A DNA stretch of 64,000 bases, taken from positions 36,821 through 100,820 of the forward strand of contig FODP01000024.1 of NCBI GenBank assembly GCA_900110395.1, given 5' to 3'. The notes under the pieces are model-generated. The model saw only the letters and a list, made by a program, of their open reading frames with translations. It made no database searches and was not told the DNA's origin. Position numbers and translations under genes: made by a program. Shown here piece after piece: positions 16,192-23,015 of this stretch. How positions within the stretch are numbered: position 1 is the stretch's first letter; every line of letters begins with the position of its first letter. Source of the stretch: Rhodospirillales bacterium URHD0017. GTDB lineage: Bacteria; Pseudomonadota; Alphaproteobacteria; Reyranellales; Reyranellaceae.

Positions 16192-17338
16192 GCGCCCACA
16201 CCATCGGTACAGTGGTGAGCGCGATGCAGGCTACGACGACGAGCGCGAACTGCAGGCTCGTCGCGTCGCCCAGAAGTCCGGCGAGGAACGGGCCGGTGGC
16301 GCCGGCGACCGAGCCGCCGGTGTAGAAGATCGCGAAGGCGTGCGTGCGCTTCTCCGCGCTGACGAACTCCGGCACTGTGCCGTAGAGCACCGACGACGTG
16401 CCGTTCAGCATCAGTCCGACCAGCGGCAGCAGCACCAGCGCGAATGGCAGCGACAACGGCAAAAGCAGCAAGATCAGCGCCGTCGTCGCTGCCTCGGTCA
16501 GGATCACCGACGGCACGACGCCGAGCTTCTCGCCGACCCAGCCCATGACCAGCTTGCCCGTCGCGCCACCCGCGAACAGCAGCGACAGGCCAAGGCCGAT
16601 CGTCGGCAGGTCGGCGCCTTTGTCGCGCAGCAGGAAGGGCAGGAAGATCAGGAAGCCGGTGCGCACCAGGTCATCGGCGATGTGGATGGCGAACAGGAGC
16701 CAGTAAGCGCATGGCCGGTCCTGGCCTGCCGTCGCCTTGCCTTCGTCGCCCTTGTTGTGCAGCGGCACGGGCTTCAGCGAGGCGAGGATGACGCCGGCGC
16801 CCAGCACCGCGAGGGCGGCAATGACGATCAGCGCCTGTTGCCAGCCCAACGATGCGGCGATCAAGGCGAAGAAGGCCGGCAGCGCCACCTTGCCCAGATC
16901 GCCGGTGAAATTGTAGGTGCCGAGCGCGGTGCGCGAGCGCAGGCCGGAGTAGGCGGCCGATACCAGGCTCGATCCGATCGGATGTTGCGTGCTGCCGCCC
17001 AGCCCCGCCAGCAGCAGGCCGACGACCACGCCGTAGAGTGATCCGGTGAGGCCCGCCAGCCCATAGCCGACAGCGATCAGCGTCGTACCGATCGCCAGGA
17101 CCTTCACACCGCCGAAACGAAGAGCGAGTTTGCCTGAGGGAATCTGCCCGACGGCCATGGCGCTCGAATAGACGGTCTTGAGGGCCCCAATGGCTGCGTA
17201 GGTCAATCCAAACTGCGCCTGCAGCAACGGATAGAGCACGTTCAGAAGGTCGGTGAACCCGTCGTGCAGCGCATGCGCCCCGCCACACACGGTGAGCGTC
17301 CGGCGGGGTGAAACGGAGGGAGTGACGGCGACTGTCAT
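16151..17338 (-). CDS. MFS transporter (fosmidomycin-resistance-like)
   Basis: The 395-aa protein has 12 predicted membrane helices. The opening CGGAHALHDGFTDLLNVLYP and early IGALKTVYSSAMAVGQIPSG match the FSR branch of the major facilitator family, which exports drugs such as fosmidomycin in E. coli. The native substrate here is unknown. Its C-terminus overlaps the M81 gene on the other strand by 41 bases. Confidence 0.87.
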   Translation of the reverse strand: MTVAVTPSVSPRRTLTVCGGAHALHDGFTDLLNVLYPLLQAQFGLTYAAIGALKTVYSSAMAVGQIPSGKLALRFGGVKVLAIGTTLIAVGYGLAGLTGSLYGVVVGLLLAGLGGSTQHPIGSSLVSAAYSGLRSRTALGTYNFTGDLGKVALPAFFALIAASLGWQQALIVIAALAVLGAGVILASLKPVPLHNKGDEGKATAGQDRPCAYWLLFAIHIADDLVRTGFLIFLPFLLRDKGADLPTIGLGLSLLFAGGATGKLVMGWVGEKLGVVPSVILTEAATTALILLLLPLSLPFALVLLPLVGLMLNGTSSVLYGTVPEFVSAEKRTHAFAIFYTGGSVAGATGPFLAGLLGDATSLQFALVVVACIALTTVPMVWALRPAFRSTPAPSA

Positions 17339-17353
17339 CTCGCTGTCACATTA

Positions 17354-17854
17354 CTACCGACCGGGCATCGCCTTGAACCAAAAACCGATCTGCTGCTGAA
17401 AATCGTTCTCGGCGAAGGTCGTATCGGTGATCACGGAAGGCTTGCCGTTGCGCGGATAGCGCACACTTGCAAGCCGTGTGAACTTGGTGTCGCTGAGATG
17501 CAGCAGCAGCACGTCGCCCTGGCGCCGCATGAAGATCAGGTCGTGGATCTGGCGGATGTTGGTGAGGCTCACCACGAAGCGGCTCTCGCCTTCCTCCTGC
17601 GCGATCTGGCGCACCGGGATGTCGCGGCCCTGGTTGGTGATGTCCATCAGCGCCAACGCCTCGGGCGCCATCATGTTGTCCTTGCCGCTCTTCTGGATCC
17701 ACGCCACCAGCCGGTCGCCACGCCATGACAACGTATTGCGCGGCAGGCTCTGGTTTTGTCCGAACAGGCTCGAGGTCGTGCAGGCACCCGCGGGCAGGGT
17801 AAGGGCGGCGAGAAGGAGGGCTCGTCGCGCCAGTACGCTCTTGTTGTTGCTCAA
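17354..17854 (-). CDS. Putative lipoprotein, translationally coupled to hisI
   Basis: This 166-aa protein has an N-terminal signal and a lipobox-like LPAGAC, then a soluble domain that I do not recognise. There is no ATG near the signal. The best start is TTG 17854, which overlaps the hisI stop as TTGA, with GGAAGG-like bases upstream inside hisI. Coupled translation from hisI is likely. The pairing with a histidine gene may be only positional. Confidence 0.65.
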   Translation of the reverse strand: MSNNKSVLARRALLLAALTLPAGACTTSSLFGQNQSLPRNTLSWRGDRLVAWIQKSGKDNMMAPEALALMDITNQGRDIPVRQIAQEEGESRFVVSLTNIRQIHDLIFMRRQGDVLLLHLSDTKFTRLASVRYPRNGKPSVITDTTFAENDFQQQIGFWFKAMPGR

Positions 17855-18282
17855 CCTTGATCCTTCCCGAGCTTGTCCATGTTGACCATCACGGGGGCGA
17901 TGGTCTCGAGTGCGCCGTCGCGGATGGCGCGGAAGAAGCAGTTGTGGCGTCCGGTATGGCAGGCGACGCCCGTCTGGTCGACCAGCACCAGCAGCGTGTC
18001 TCCGTCGCAGTCGATCCTGAGATCGACCAGCGTCTGGATGTGACCCGACGTGTCGCCCTTGCGCCACGGCGCCTTGCGCGAGCGCGACCAGTAGCAGACG
18101 CGGCCGGTGCGCATTGTCTCGGCGACGGCGTCGCGGTCCATCCAGGCCATCATCAGTATTTCGCCCGTGTCGTGCTGCTGGGCGATGGCCGGGACCAGGC
18201 CCTGCGAATCGAACTGAATGGCGGCCACCGCCTTGTCGATGGCAGCCGGCAGATATGTCGTCGGGACGACGCTGCTGGACAT
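17851..18282 (-). CDS. hisI: Phosphoribosyl-AMP cyclohydrolase (HisI)
   Basis: The 143-aa protein carries out the third step of histidine synthesis, opening the adenine ring of phosphoribosyl-AMP in the cytosol. The signature is plain: MMAWMDRDAVAETM, then GRVCYWSRSRKAPWRKGDTS and the metal-binding CDGDTLLVLVDQTGVACHTG with its Cys residues. It is a stand-alone HisI without a fused HisE. ATG 18282 gives the usual length; ATG 18333 would add 17 residues and run into the divergent promoter. It is divergent from the Zur-like gene. Confidence 0.93.
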   Translation of the reverse strand: MSSSVVPTTYLPAAIDKAVAAIQFDSQGLVPAIAQQHDTGEILMMAWMDRDAVAETMRTGRVCYWSRSRKAPWRKGDTSGHIQTLVDLRIDCDGDTLLVLVDQTGVACHTGRHNCFFRAIRDGALETIAPVMVNMDKLGKDQG

Positions 18283-18356
18283 GAGTGCGTGCCTTGGCCT
18301 GCGAAGGGAAGGGGGCGTATAATTGCCCGACATCAGCTTGGCAAATCGGGAACCGC

Positions 18357-18839
18357 GTGAAGAAGACCGCCAAAGCCTCGGCGCACGGCCACGACCACAA
18401 GCATTGCATCGAGGACGCCGTGGCGGCGGCCGAGAAGCTGTGCGCGGAAAAGGACCTGCGCTTCACGCCCCTGCGGCGCCGCGTGCTCGAGCTCGTGTGG
18501 TCGAGCCACAAGCCGGTCGGCGCCTATGCCCTGCTCGACGGGCTGCGCAACGAGGAGCTGGGCTCGGCCCCGCCGACGGTCTACCGCGCGCTCGACTTCC
18601 TGATCGACAACGGCCTGATCCACCGCATCGAGCGCATGAACGCCTTTGTCGGCTGCAGCCATCCCGGTGAGGCGCACCGCGGCTTCTTCCTCATTTGCGG
18701 AGACTGCGGCAACGCCGAGGAGTTGCACAGCGAGGGCCTGGCCGACACCATCGCCGCCAGCGCCAACCGCCGCGGCTTCGCCGCGCGCGACATGACCCTG
18801 GAAGTCATGGGCACCTGCGCCGACTGCCGGCGCGCCTGA
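18357..18839 (+). CDS. zur: Fur-family regulator, Zur-like
   Basis: The 160-aa protein follows E. coli Zur closely in pattern: AEKLC, then RFTPLRRRVLELVW, AYALLDGLR and PPTVYRALDFLIDNGLIHRI, with the C-terminal CxxC pairs CGDCG and CADC for structural zinc. Zur represses zinc uptake when zinc is plentiful. GTG 18357 is the likely start; the longer frame from 18285 has no family match upstream. A His-rich HGHDHKH stretch lies near the N-terminus. Its 3' end is six bases from the last RiPP precursor gene on the other strand. No zinc uptake genes are nearby. Confidence 0.82.
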   Translation: MKKTAKASAHGHDHKHCIEDAVAAAEKLCAEKDLRFTPLRRRVLELVWSSHKPVGAYALLDGLRNEELGSAPPTVYRALDFLIDNGLIHRIERMNAFVGCSHPGEAHRGFFLICGDCGNAEELHSEGLADTIAASANRRGFAARDMTLEVMGTCADCRRA

Positions 18840-18845
18840 CGCCGA

Positions 18846-19124
18846 CTAAAACGGCGGCCGGCAGGTACGGCAGCAGTCGGCGACGGCGCCCGCGACCTTG
18901 TCGAGCGCTTCGTCGGTGAGTGTCTCGCTGGGCTTGGCCGGCAGCACGAAGTGGAAGTGCGTGCCTGTATCCTCGACGACCTTCACCATCACACCGGCAG
19001 GAATGCTGACGCCCGCCTGGCGTAGCGTGCCCTGCGGGTCGGCGAGCAGCTTCGCCTTGAAGGAGGGATCGCGCCACGCCTTGGCGATGATCTTGCCGTA
19101 GGCCGAAGCCTTGTCCTGTTCCAT
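18846..19124 (-). CDS. NHLP-leader RiPP precursor 5 (CC..C core)
   Basis: The 92-aa peptide starts like the nitrile hydratase alpha subunit (AKAWRDPSFKAKLLADPQGT, then THFHFVLPAKP), the NHLP leader of RiPP precursors. After the LTDEALDKVAG boundary comes a short core with three Cys (ADCCRTCRPPF) for the divergent YcaO enzyme to modify. Start codons are unclear: ATG 19124 with an upstream GGTGA, or GTG 19133 or 19136, which would overlap the stop of precursor 4. It is a tandem copy of precursor 4, shifted by 313 bases, with almost identical leader DNA and a different core. Confidence 0.85.
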   Translation of the reverse strand: MEQDKASAYGKIIAKAWRDPSFKAKLLADPQGTLRQAGVSIPAGVMVKVVEDTGTHFHFVLPAKPSETLTDEALDKVAGAVADCCRTCRPPF

Positions 19125-19125
19125 G

Positions 19126-19449
19126 TCATTCACCACGATCCATGTAACAACAAAAACCAGGTTGAGTGGCACCGCAGGGGCCGGACGGGCCGGCTCCGGC
19201 TCCGGCAGCGTGGTCGAGCTGTTCATCGGACAGCGCGCCAGATGGCTTGGTTGGCAACACCAAGTGGAAATGCGTGCTCGTGTTCTCGACGACCTTCACC
19301 GTCACACCGGCAGGAAGGCTGACGCCCGCCTGGCGTAGCGTGCCTTGCGGGTCGGCGAGCAGCTTCGCCTTGAAGGAGGGATCGCGCCACGCCTTGGCGA
19401 TGATCTTGCCGTAGGCCGAAGCCTTGTCCTGTTCCTTGTCATTCACCAC
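19126..19449 (-). CDS. NHLP-leader RiPP precursor 4 (C..CC core)
   Basis: The 107-aa peptide has the same NHLP leader as precursor 5 over its first 75 residues. The core after LSDEQLDHAAGAGAG is different and holds three Cys (GPCGATQPGFCCYMDRGE). The ATG used in precursor 5 is AAG here, so translation probably starts at GTG 19449 behind a GGTGA site. Its stop lies inside the start region of precursor 5, so the pair is probably translationally coupled. Confidence 0.83.
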   Translation of the reverse strand: MVNDKEQDKASAYGKIIAKAWRDPSFKAKLLADPQGTLRQAGVSLPAGVTVKVVENTSTHFHLVLPTKPSGALSDEQLDHAAGAGAGPSGPCGATQPGFCCYMDRGE

Positions 19450-19540
19450 GATAAGTCACCACCGTAAGAGGAGCTTGAGTGAGACCGCAGGGGGCGCGCC
19501 AGATGGCTTGGCTGCAACACCAAGTGAAAATGCGTGCTTC
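19450..19540 (-). pseudogene. Decayed remnant of a further NHLP precursor copy
   Basis: Bases 19494-19535 match the core-proximal part of precursor 4 (compare 19233-19275), and 19475-19492 match its 3' end, with about 52 bases missing between and a one-base deletion within. Translated, the leader end THFHLVL is still readable before the frame is lost. This explains the 97-base gap between precursors 3 and 4: a third copy of the 313-base unit has been partly deleted. Confidence 0.7.
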
Positions 19541-19546
19541 GCCAGA

Positions 19547-19858
19547 TCACGATGGGCTGTTCTGGGTCATGCCGATCTTCGTGTACTTGCCGCTTCCAAT
19601 GGTCTGCGTTCCGGCGGCGACCTTGTCGAGCGCCTCGTCGGAGAGCTGGCCAGTGGGCTTGGGTGGCAGCACGAAGTGCAGGTGCGTGGTCGTGTCTTCC
19701 AACACTTTCACCGTGACGCCGGCCGGGATGGCCACGCCGGCGTCCGCGAGGATCGCTCGCGGATCGGCGATCAGCTTCGCCTTGAAGGCCGGTTCGCGCC
19801 ACGCCTTGGCGATGACCTTGCCGTACTGTGCCGGCGTACTTGGGCCCCCGTCGCTCAT
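19547..19858 (-). CDS. NHLP-leader RiPP precursor 3 (Cys-free core)
   Basis: The 103-aa peptide has an NHLP leader (KVIAKAWREPAFKAKLIADP, then HLHFVLPPKP) up to LSDEALDKVAAG. The core of about 21 residues is rich in Thr, Ser, Gly and Lys and has no Cys, unlike the other four. If the YcaO enzyme acts on it, Ser or Thr would be the targets. ATG 19858 has a GAAGGA site upstream. A separate promoter is likely: the gap to precursor 2 is 172 bases and holds a block also found before precursor 1. Confidence 0.85.
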   Translation of the reverse strand: MSDGGPSTPAQYGKVIAKAWREPAFKAKLIADPRAILADAGVAIPAGVTVKVLEDTTTHLHFVLPPKPTGQLSDEALDKVAAGTQTIGSGKYTKIGMTQNSPS

Positions 19859-19875
19859 GGCATGATCCTTCGGCT

Positions 19876-19900
19876 GAAAACACGGCGGTCGCCGGTTTTC
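19876..19900 (-). promoter_or_regulatory. Hairpin in the leader of precursor 3
   Basis: GAAAAC and GTTTTC arms enclose a GGCG/CGCC pair, giving a bulged stem 18 bases upstream of the precursor 3 start on the minus strand. It could affect message stability or translation. Function is inferred. Confidence 0.35.
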
Positions 19901-19930
19901 AGAAGCAGACTGACTCTCCCGGACCAAAAG

Positions 19931-19968
19931 CATCCCAGAGTTCCCGGGCGCAGGCAATTCAGATTTTC
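19931..19968 (-). repeat. Conserved upstream block, copy before precursor 3
   Basis: This block shares CCAGAGTTCC, a GC-rich spacer, GGCAAT and ATTTTC in the same order with 20706-20743 upstream of precursor 1. It is probably a duplicated promoter or regulatory segment, which would make precursor 3 the head of a second transcript. Confidence 0.5.
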
Positions 19969-20030
19969 ATCTGTCCGCCAGCGCTTCCTTCACCGCCTAT
20001 GTCGTTTCACCGTGCGCGACACGACGAACC

Positions 20031-20327
20031 CTATCGATTGCGAATGGGGTGCGGGTCGGCGACGTCCACGCAGGTTCCGCCGGCGGCCTTTTCGAGCGCC
20101 TCATCGGAGAGTGCGCCGAGCGGCTTGGGCGGCAGAACAACATGGACGAGCGTGGCGGCATCTTCCACGACTGTCACCGTGACGCCCGCCGGTGGCGCCG
20201 CACCCGCCGCCTTGAGCGTCGTCAGCGGGTCGGCCATCAGCTTGGCCTTGAAGTCCGGCTCGCGCCACGCCCGAGCAACGATCCTGGCCCAGGCCGCCGC
20301 CCGGTTTTTGCGGTTGTCGTCAGCCAT
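20031..20327 (-). CDS. NHLP-leader RiPP precursor 2 (single-Cys core)
   Basis: The 98-aa peptide has an NHLP leader (RIVARAWREPDFKAKLMADP, then HVVLPPKP) ending LSDEALEKAAGG. The core is short (TCVDVADPHPIRNR) with one Cys and one Thr. ATG 20327 has a GGGGG-type site before it; the longer frame to 20732 is a shadow of precursor 1. It follows precursor 1 after 17 bases in the same transcript. Confidence 0.87.
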   Translation of the reverse strand: MADDNRKNRAAAWARIVARAWREPDFKAKLMADPLTTLKAAGAAPPAGVTVTVVEDAATLVHVVLPPKPLGALSDEALEKAAGGTCVDVADPHPIRNR

Positions 20328-20344
20328 GGAGAATTCCCCCCGGA

Positions 20345-20668
20345 CTAGCCGTTGTAATGGCCGGTGACGCCGTCGTCCTTGCTGCAATGCAAGACCTGGC
20401 TCTGGCCCCGGTAGCAGGCGCCGCCGGCAACATGGTCGAGGGCCTCTTCCGAGAGTGCGCCGGTCGGCTTGGGCGGCAGCACGAGATGAAAGTGCGTCGC
20501 GGTGTCCTCGACCACTCGCACGGTGACATCGGCCGGGAACGTCACCCCGGCTTCCTTCAGAACGGCCTTGGGATCGGCAGCCAGCTTTGCCTTGAACGCC
20601 GGATCGCGCCACGCCCTGGCAATGACCTTGCCGAGAAGTGCCGGCTTCTGACGCTCTGTATCGCTCAT
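20345..20668 (-). CDS. NHLP-leader RiPP precursor 1 (C...C core)
   Basis: The 107-aa peptide is first in the minus-strand precursor series. The NHLP leader (KVIARAWRDPAFKAKLAADP, then HFHLVLPPKP) ends with the classic LSEEALDHVAGG double-Gly site, where a C39-type peptidase could cut. The core of about 26 residues starts ACYRGQ and has two Cys plus several Ser and Thr. ATG 20668 has a GGAGG site upstream. The region before it is shared with the divergent YcaO-fusion gene. Confidence 0.88.
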   Translation of the reverse strand: MSDTERQKPALLGKVIARAWRDPAFKAKLAADPKAVLKEAGVTFPADVTVRVVEDTATHFHLVLPPKPTGALSEEALDHVAGGACYRGQSQVLHCSKDDGVTGHYNG

Positions 20669-20705
20669 GAGATGATCCTCCGGGCCAACCGCCCGGCTTG
20701 GCATG

Positions 20706-20743
20706 GTGCCCAGAGTTCCACGGCGCGGGCAATCCGCATTTTC
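20706..20743 (-). repeat. Conserved upstream block, copy before precursor 1
   Basis: This is the second copy of the block described at 19931-19968. Here it lies about 40-75 bases before the precursor 1 start and within the divergent intergenic region. Its repetition in front of two precursor genes supports a shared regulatory signal. Confidence 0.5.
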
Positions 20744-20776
20744 GTCGGCCAGGAAAGCCTTTCTTCCGGGCCAGTG

Positions 20777-20792
20777 TGCAAGAATACTTGCA
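20777..20792. promoter_or_regulatory. Palindrome in the RiPP divergent promoter region
   Basis: TGCAAG, four bases, CTTGCA is a perfect inverted repeat 28 bases before the YcaO-fusion start and 109 bases before precursor 1. It could be an operator controlling both directions. No regulator gene is part of the cluster except the nearby Zur-like gene; the site does not look like the known Zur consensus. Confidence 0.4.
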
Positions 20793-20819
20793 GCTCCACT
20801 TTCCCCGAAAGCTTCTGGC

Positions 20820-23015
20820 ATGCCGGCGCTGCGTCTAAAACCTCATCTCGCCGCCCATGTCGTTTCGCCGGAGGAGGTGGCCCTCCTCGGAGAGAGCGGC
20901 CGGTACGCGCTGCGCGGCAAGGTCTATGCCGCCGTGGTGCCGCTGCTCGACGGCAAGCGCAGCGAAGACGACATCGCCGCCCGGCTGCGCGGGCGTATCG
21001 CGCCGGAGCTCGTCTACTACGCGTTGGGCGAGCTTGAAGCCAAGGGCTACGCCGCGCCAGTCGGGCTGCCGATGGCGGACAGGGCCGCCGACACCTGGTG
21101 GTCGGGCCGCGCCGTCGCACCGACCGCTTTGGCGGCCGGACTGATCGACGCCGGCGCTTATCGTCCGGCGCTGGCCGCCCTGCGCAAGGCTCTGGGAACC
21201 GGCCGATCGACGCACCGCAAGACGCCCGATCTCGTCGTGATCGCGGCGACCGACTACCTCGACGAACGCCTCGAAAAGCAGATCCGCGCCGCTCTGCCGC
21301 GCGCGCGCTACGTGTTGCCGGCGCGATTGGCCGGCGCAACGGTCTGGATCGGCCCGCTACTCGAGGCCAGGACCGCGAAGCTGTTCAAGGTGCTGCAGCG
21401 GCGCTTGCGGGCGAACCGGCCGGCCGACGTCGCTGCCCGTGCGCGGGGTGCTGCATTCCCGTTGTTGCCAGTCCAGGGCCTGCCGCTCACGTTCGATCTG
21501 GCGGCGACGTGGATCGCCTCGGCGGCCGTGGCCGTCGCCGCGGGCACGCCGCCGCCGGGTCTCGCCGAAGGGGTGATCACGCTCGATCCCTGGACACTCG
21601 AAACCAGGCGGCATCCGGTCTCGATCGCCGCCGGCGGAGCGCGACGCGATGCCGGCGCTGCGATCGAGCTCGCATCCGCACCCAAGCGCTTTACCGCTGA
21701 CGGCGGGCACCGCACGTGCTCGCCGGCGGAAACGCTGGCACGTCTCGAAAGAATCGTGGGCCCGATCGCCGGTATCGTGCCCGACATCGACAAGATACCG
21801 ACGCCGGCCGGCATGCACGTCTATCGCTGCATCCAGGTGTTTGACGGCGTCCGCATCGATCCGCGCGCCAATCGCGTGCTCGGCCGACCGAGCGGTGCCG
21901 CCGGGAAGGGCGCAAGCGACCTGCAGGCCCACGTGAGCTGCCTAGCCGAGGCGGTCGAACGCTACAGCTGCGGCGTGCAGGGCAGCGAGAAACGCCGCCG
22001 CGGCCGGTTGGCCGAGATCGGCGAGCCGGCACTCGCACCGCCTGACCTGACGCTGTTCAGCAACGCCCAGTACCGCGACCGCGATGCCGGCAACCGCATC
22101 CATGGTCGCGGCTTCAACTGGGTGCCTGTGCCGTGGGACCCCGATCGGGCGATCGACTGGTCGCCGGCGTGGTCGCTGACGCATCGGCGCAAGGTCTGGC
22201 TGCCCACGGCGTTCTGCTACTTCGGCTACCGCTTGCCGCGCGCCCACGAGTTCTGCCATGCCGATTCCAACGGCTGTGCCGCCGGCAACACGCTCGAGGA
22301 GGCGATACAGCAGGGCTTCCACGAGCTGGTCGAGCGCGATGCCTGTGCCCTGTGGTGGTACAATCGCGTGCAACGCCCGGCGATCGACCTTGCGAGCTTC
22401 GGCGATCCGTTCTTTGCGACCATGACGGCCGTGCACGCCGCGGCCGACCGCGAGGTCGTCGTGCTCGACGTCACCAGCGATCTCGGCATCCCGGCGACAA
22501 TGGCCGTCAGTTGGCGCCGCAGCGACGGTGGGCGCGTCCATCTCGGCCTCGGCTGCCACCTCGAGCCGAGGATCGCGGTGTCGCGCGCTCTGGCCGAACT
22601 CAATCAGGGGCTGGCGCAGGACTACGCCGAGGCCGGCGGCGAGGCATCGGGAGCAGTCGACACCCAGCATGCGCGTTGGCTCGCAGAGGCGACGATCGAA
22701 AACCAGCCGTATCTCCGTCCGGCCGCAGGCCGCCGGCGCGTCGCTTCGGATTTCACCGACCGGTCGACCGGCGACGTCCGCGACGATGTGGTCGCCTCGG
22801 TCGAGCTGCTGCGCGGCAAAGGCCTGGAGATGATCGTCCACGATCACACGCGATCCGACCTCGGCTTCCCGGTGGCGCGGGTCGTCGTGCCCGGCCTGCG
22901 CCACTTCTGGGGTCGCTATGCGCCCGGCAGGCTCTACGACGTGCCGGTCGAGCTCGGCTGGCTCGACCGCCCGCGCGCGGAATCGGAGCTCAATCCCATT
23001 CCGTTCTTCCTATGA
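20820..23015 (+). CDS. Leader-docking domain/YcaO cyclodehydratase fusion (TOMM maturase)
   Basis: The 731-aa protein has a winged-helix-like N-terminus (residues 1-90). Then comes an E1/ThiF-like docking domain with ATDYLDERL and VWIGPL (100-300), and a YcaO domain from about 330. ATP-site motifs are visible: CLAEAVERYS (near 375) and LEEAIQQGFHELVERDA (near 493). The C-terminus ends LNPIPFFL, a Pro-containing tail as in azoline-forming YcaOs. It should bind the leader and cyclise Cys, Ser or Thr in the core to azolines. The two CxxC zinc sites normal for the docking domain are absent (TAKLFKVLQRRLRANRP has none). ATG 20820 is the only suitable start. Confidence 0.9.
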   Translation: MPALRLKPHLAAHVVSPEEVALLGESGRYALRGKVYAAVVPLLDGKRSEDDIAARLRGRIAPELVYYALGELEAKGYAAPVGLPMADRAADTWWSGRAVAPTALAAGLIDAGAYRPALAALRKALGTGRSTHRKTPDLVVIAATDYLDERLEKQIRAALPRARYVLPARLAGATVWIGPLLEARTAKLFKVLQRRLRANRPADVAARARGAAFPLLPVQGLPLTFDLAATWIASAAVAVAAGTPPPGLAEGVITLDPWTLETRRHPVSIAAGGARRDAGAAIELASAPKRFTADGGHRTCSPAETLARLERIVGPIAGIVPDIDKIPTPAGMHVYRCIQVFDGVRIDPRANRVLGRPSGAAGKGASDLQAHVSCLAEAVERYSCGVQGSEKRRRGRLAEIGEPALAPPDLTLFSNAQYRDRDAGNRIHGRGFNWVPVPWDPDRAIDWSPAWSLTHRRKVWLPTAFCYFGYRLPRAHEFCHADSNGCAAGNTLEEAIQQGFHELVERDACALWWYNRVQRPAIDLASFGDPFFATMTAVHAAADREVVVLDVTSDLGIPATMAVSWRRSDGGRVHLGLGCHLEPRIAVSRALAELNQGLAQDYAEAGGEASGAVDTQHARWLAEATIENQPYLRPAAGRRRVASDFTDRSTGDVRDDVVASVELLRGKGLEMIVHDHTRSDLGFPVARVVVPGLRHFWGRYAPGRLYDVPVELGWLDRPRAESELNPIPFFL

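Noticed and set aside
18283..18356. Zur-box or other riboregulator between hisI and the Zur-like gene
   Set aside because: Only a TATAAT-like hexamer and a weak CCCGA/TCGGG repeat are present; the known Zur consensus palindrome is not recognisable.
19443..19883. 146-aa minus frame between RiPP precursors 3 and 4
   Set aside because: It is precursor 3 read out of frame, joined to the decayed copy; only its end resembles a leader.
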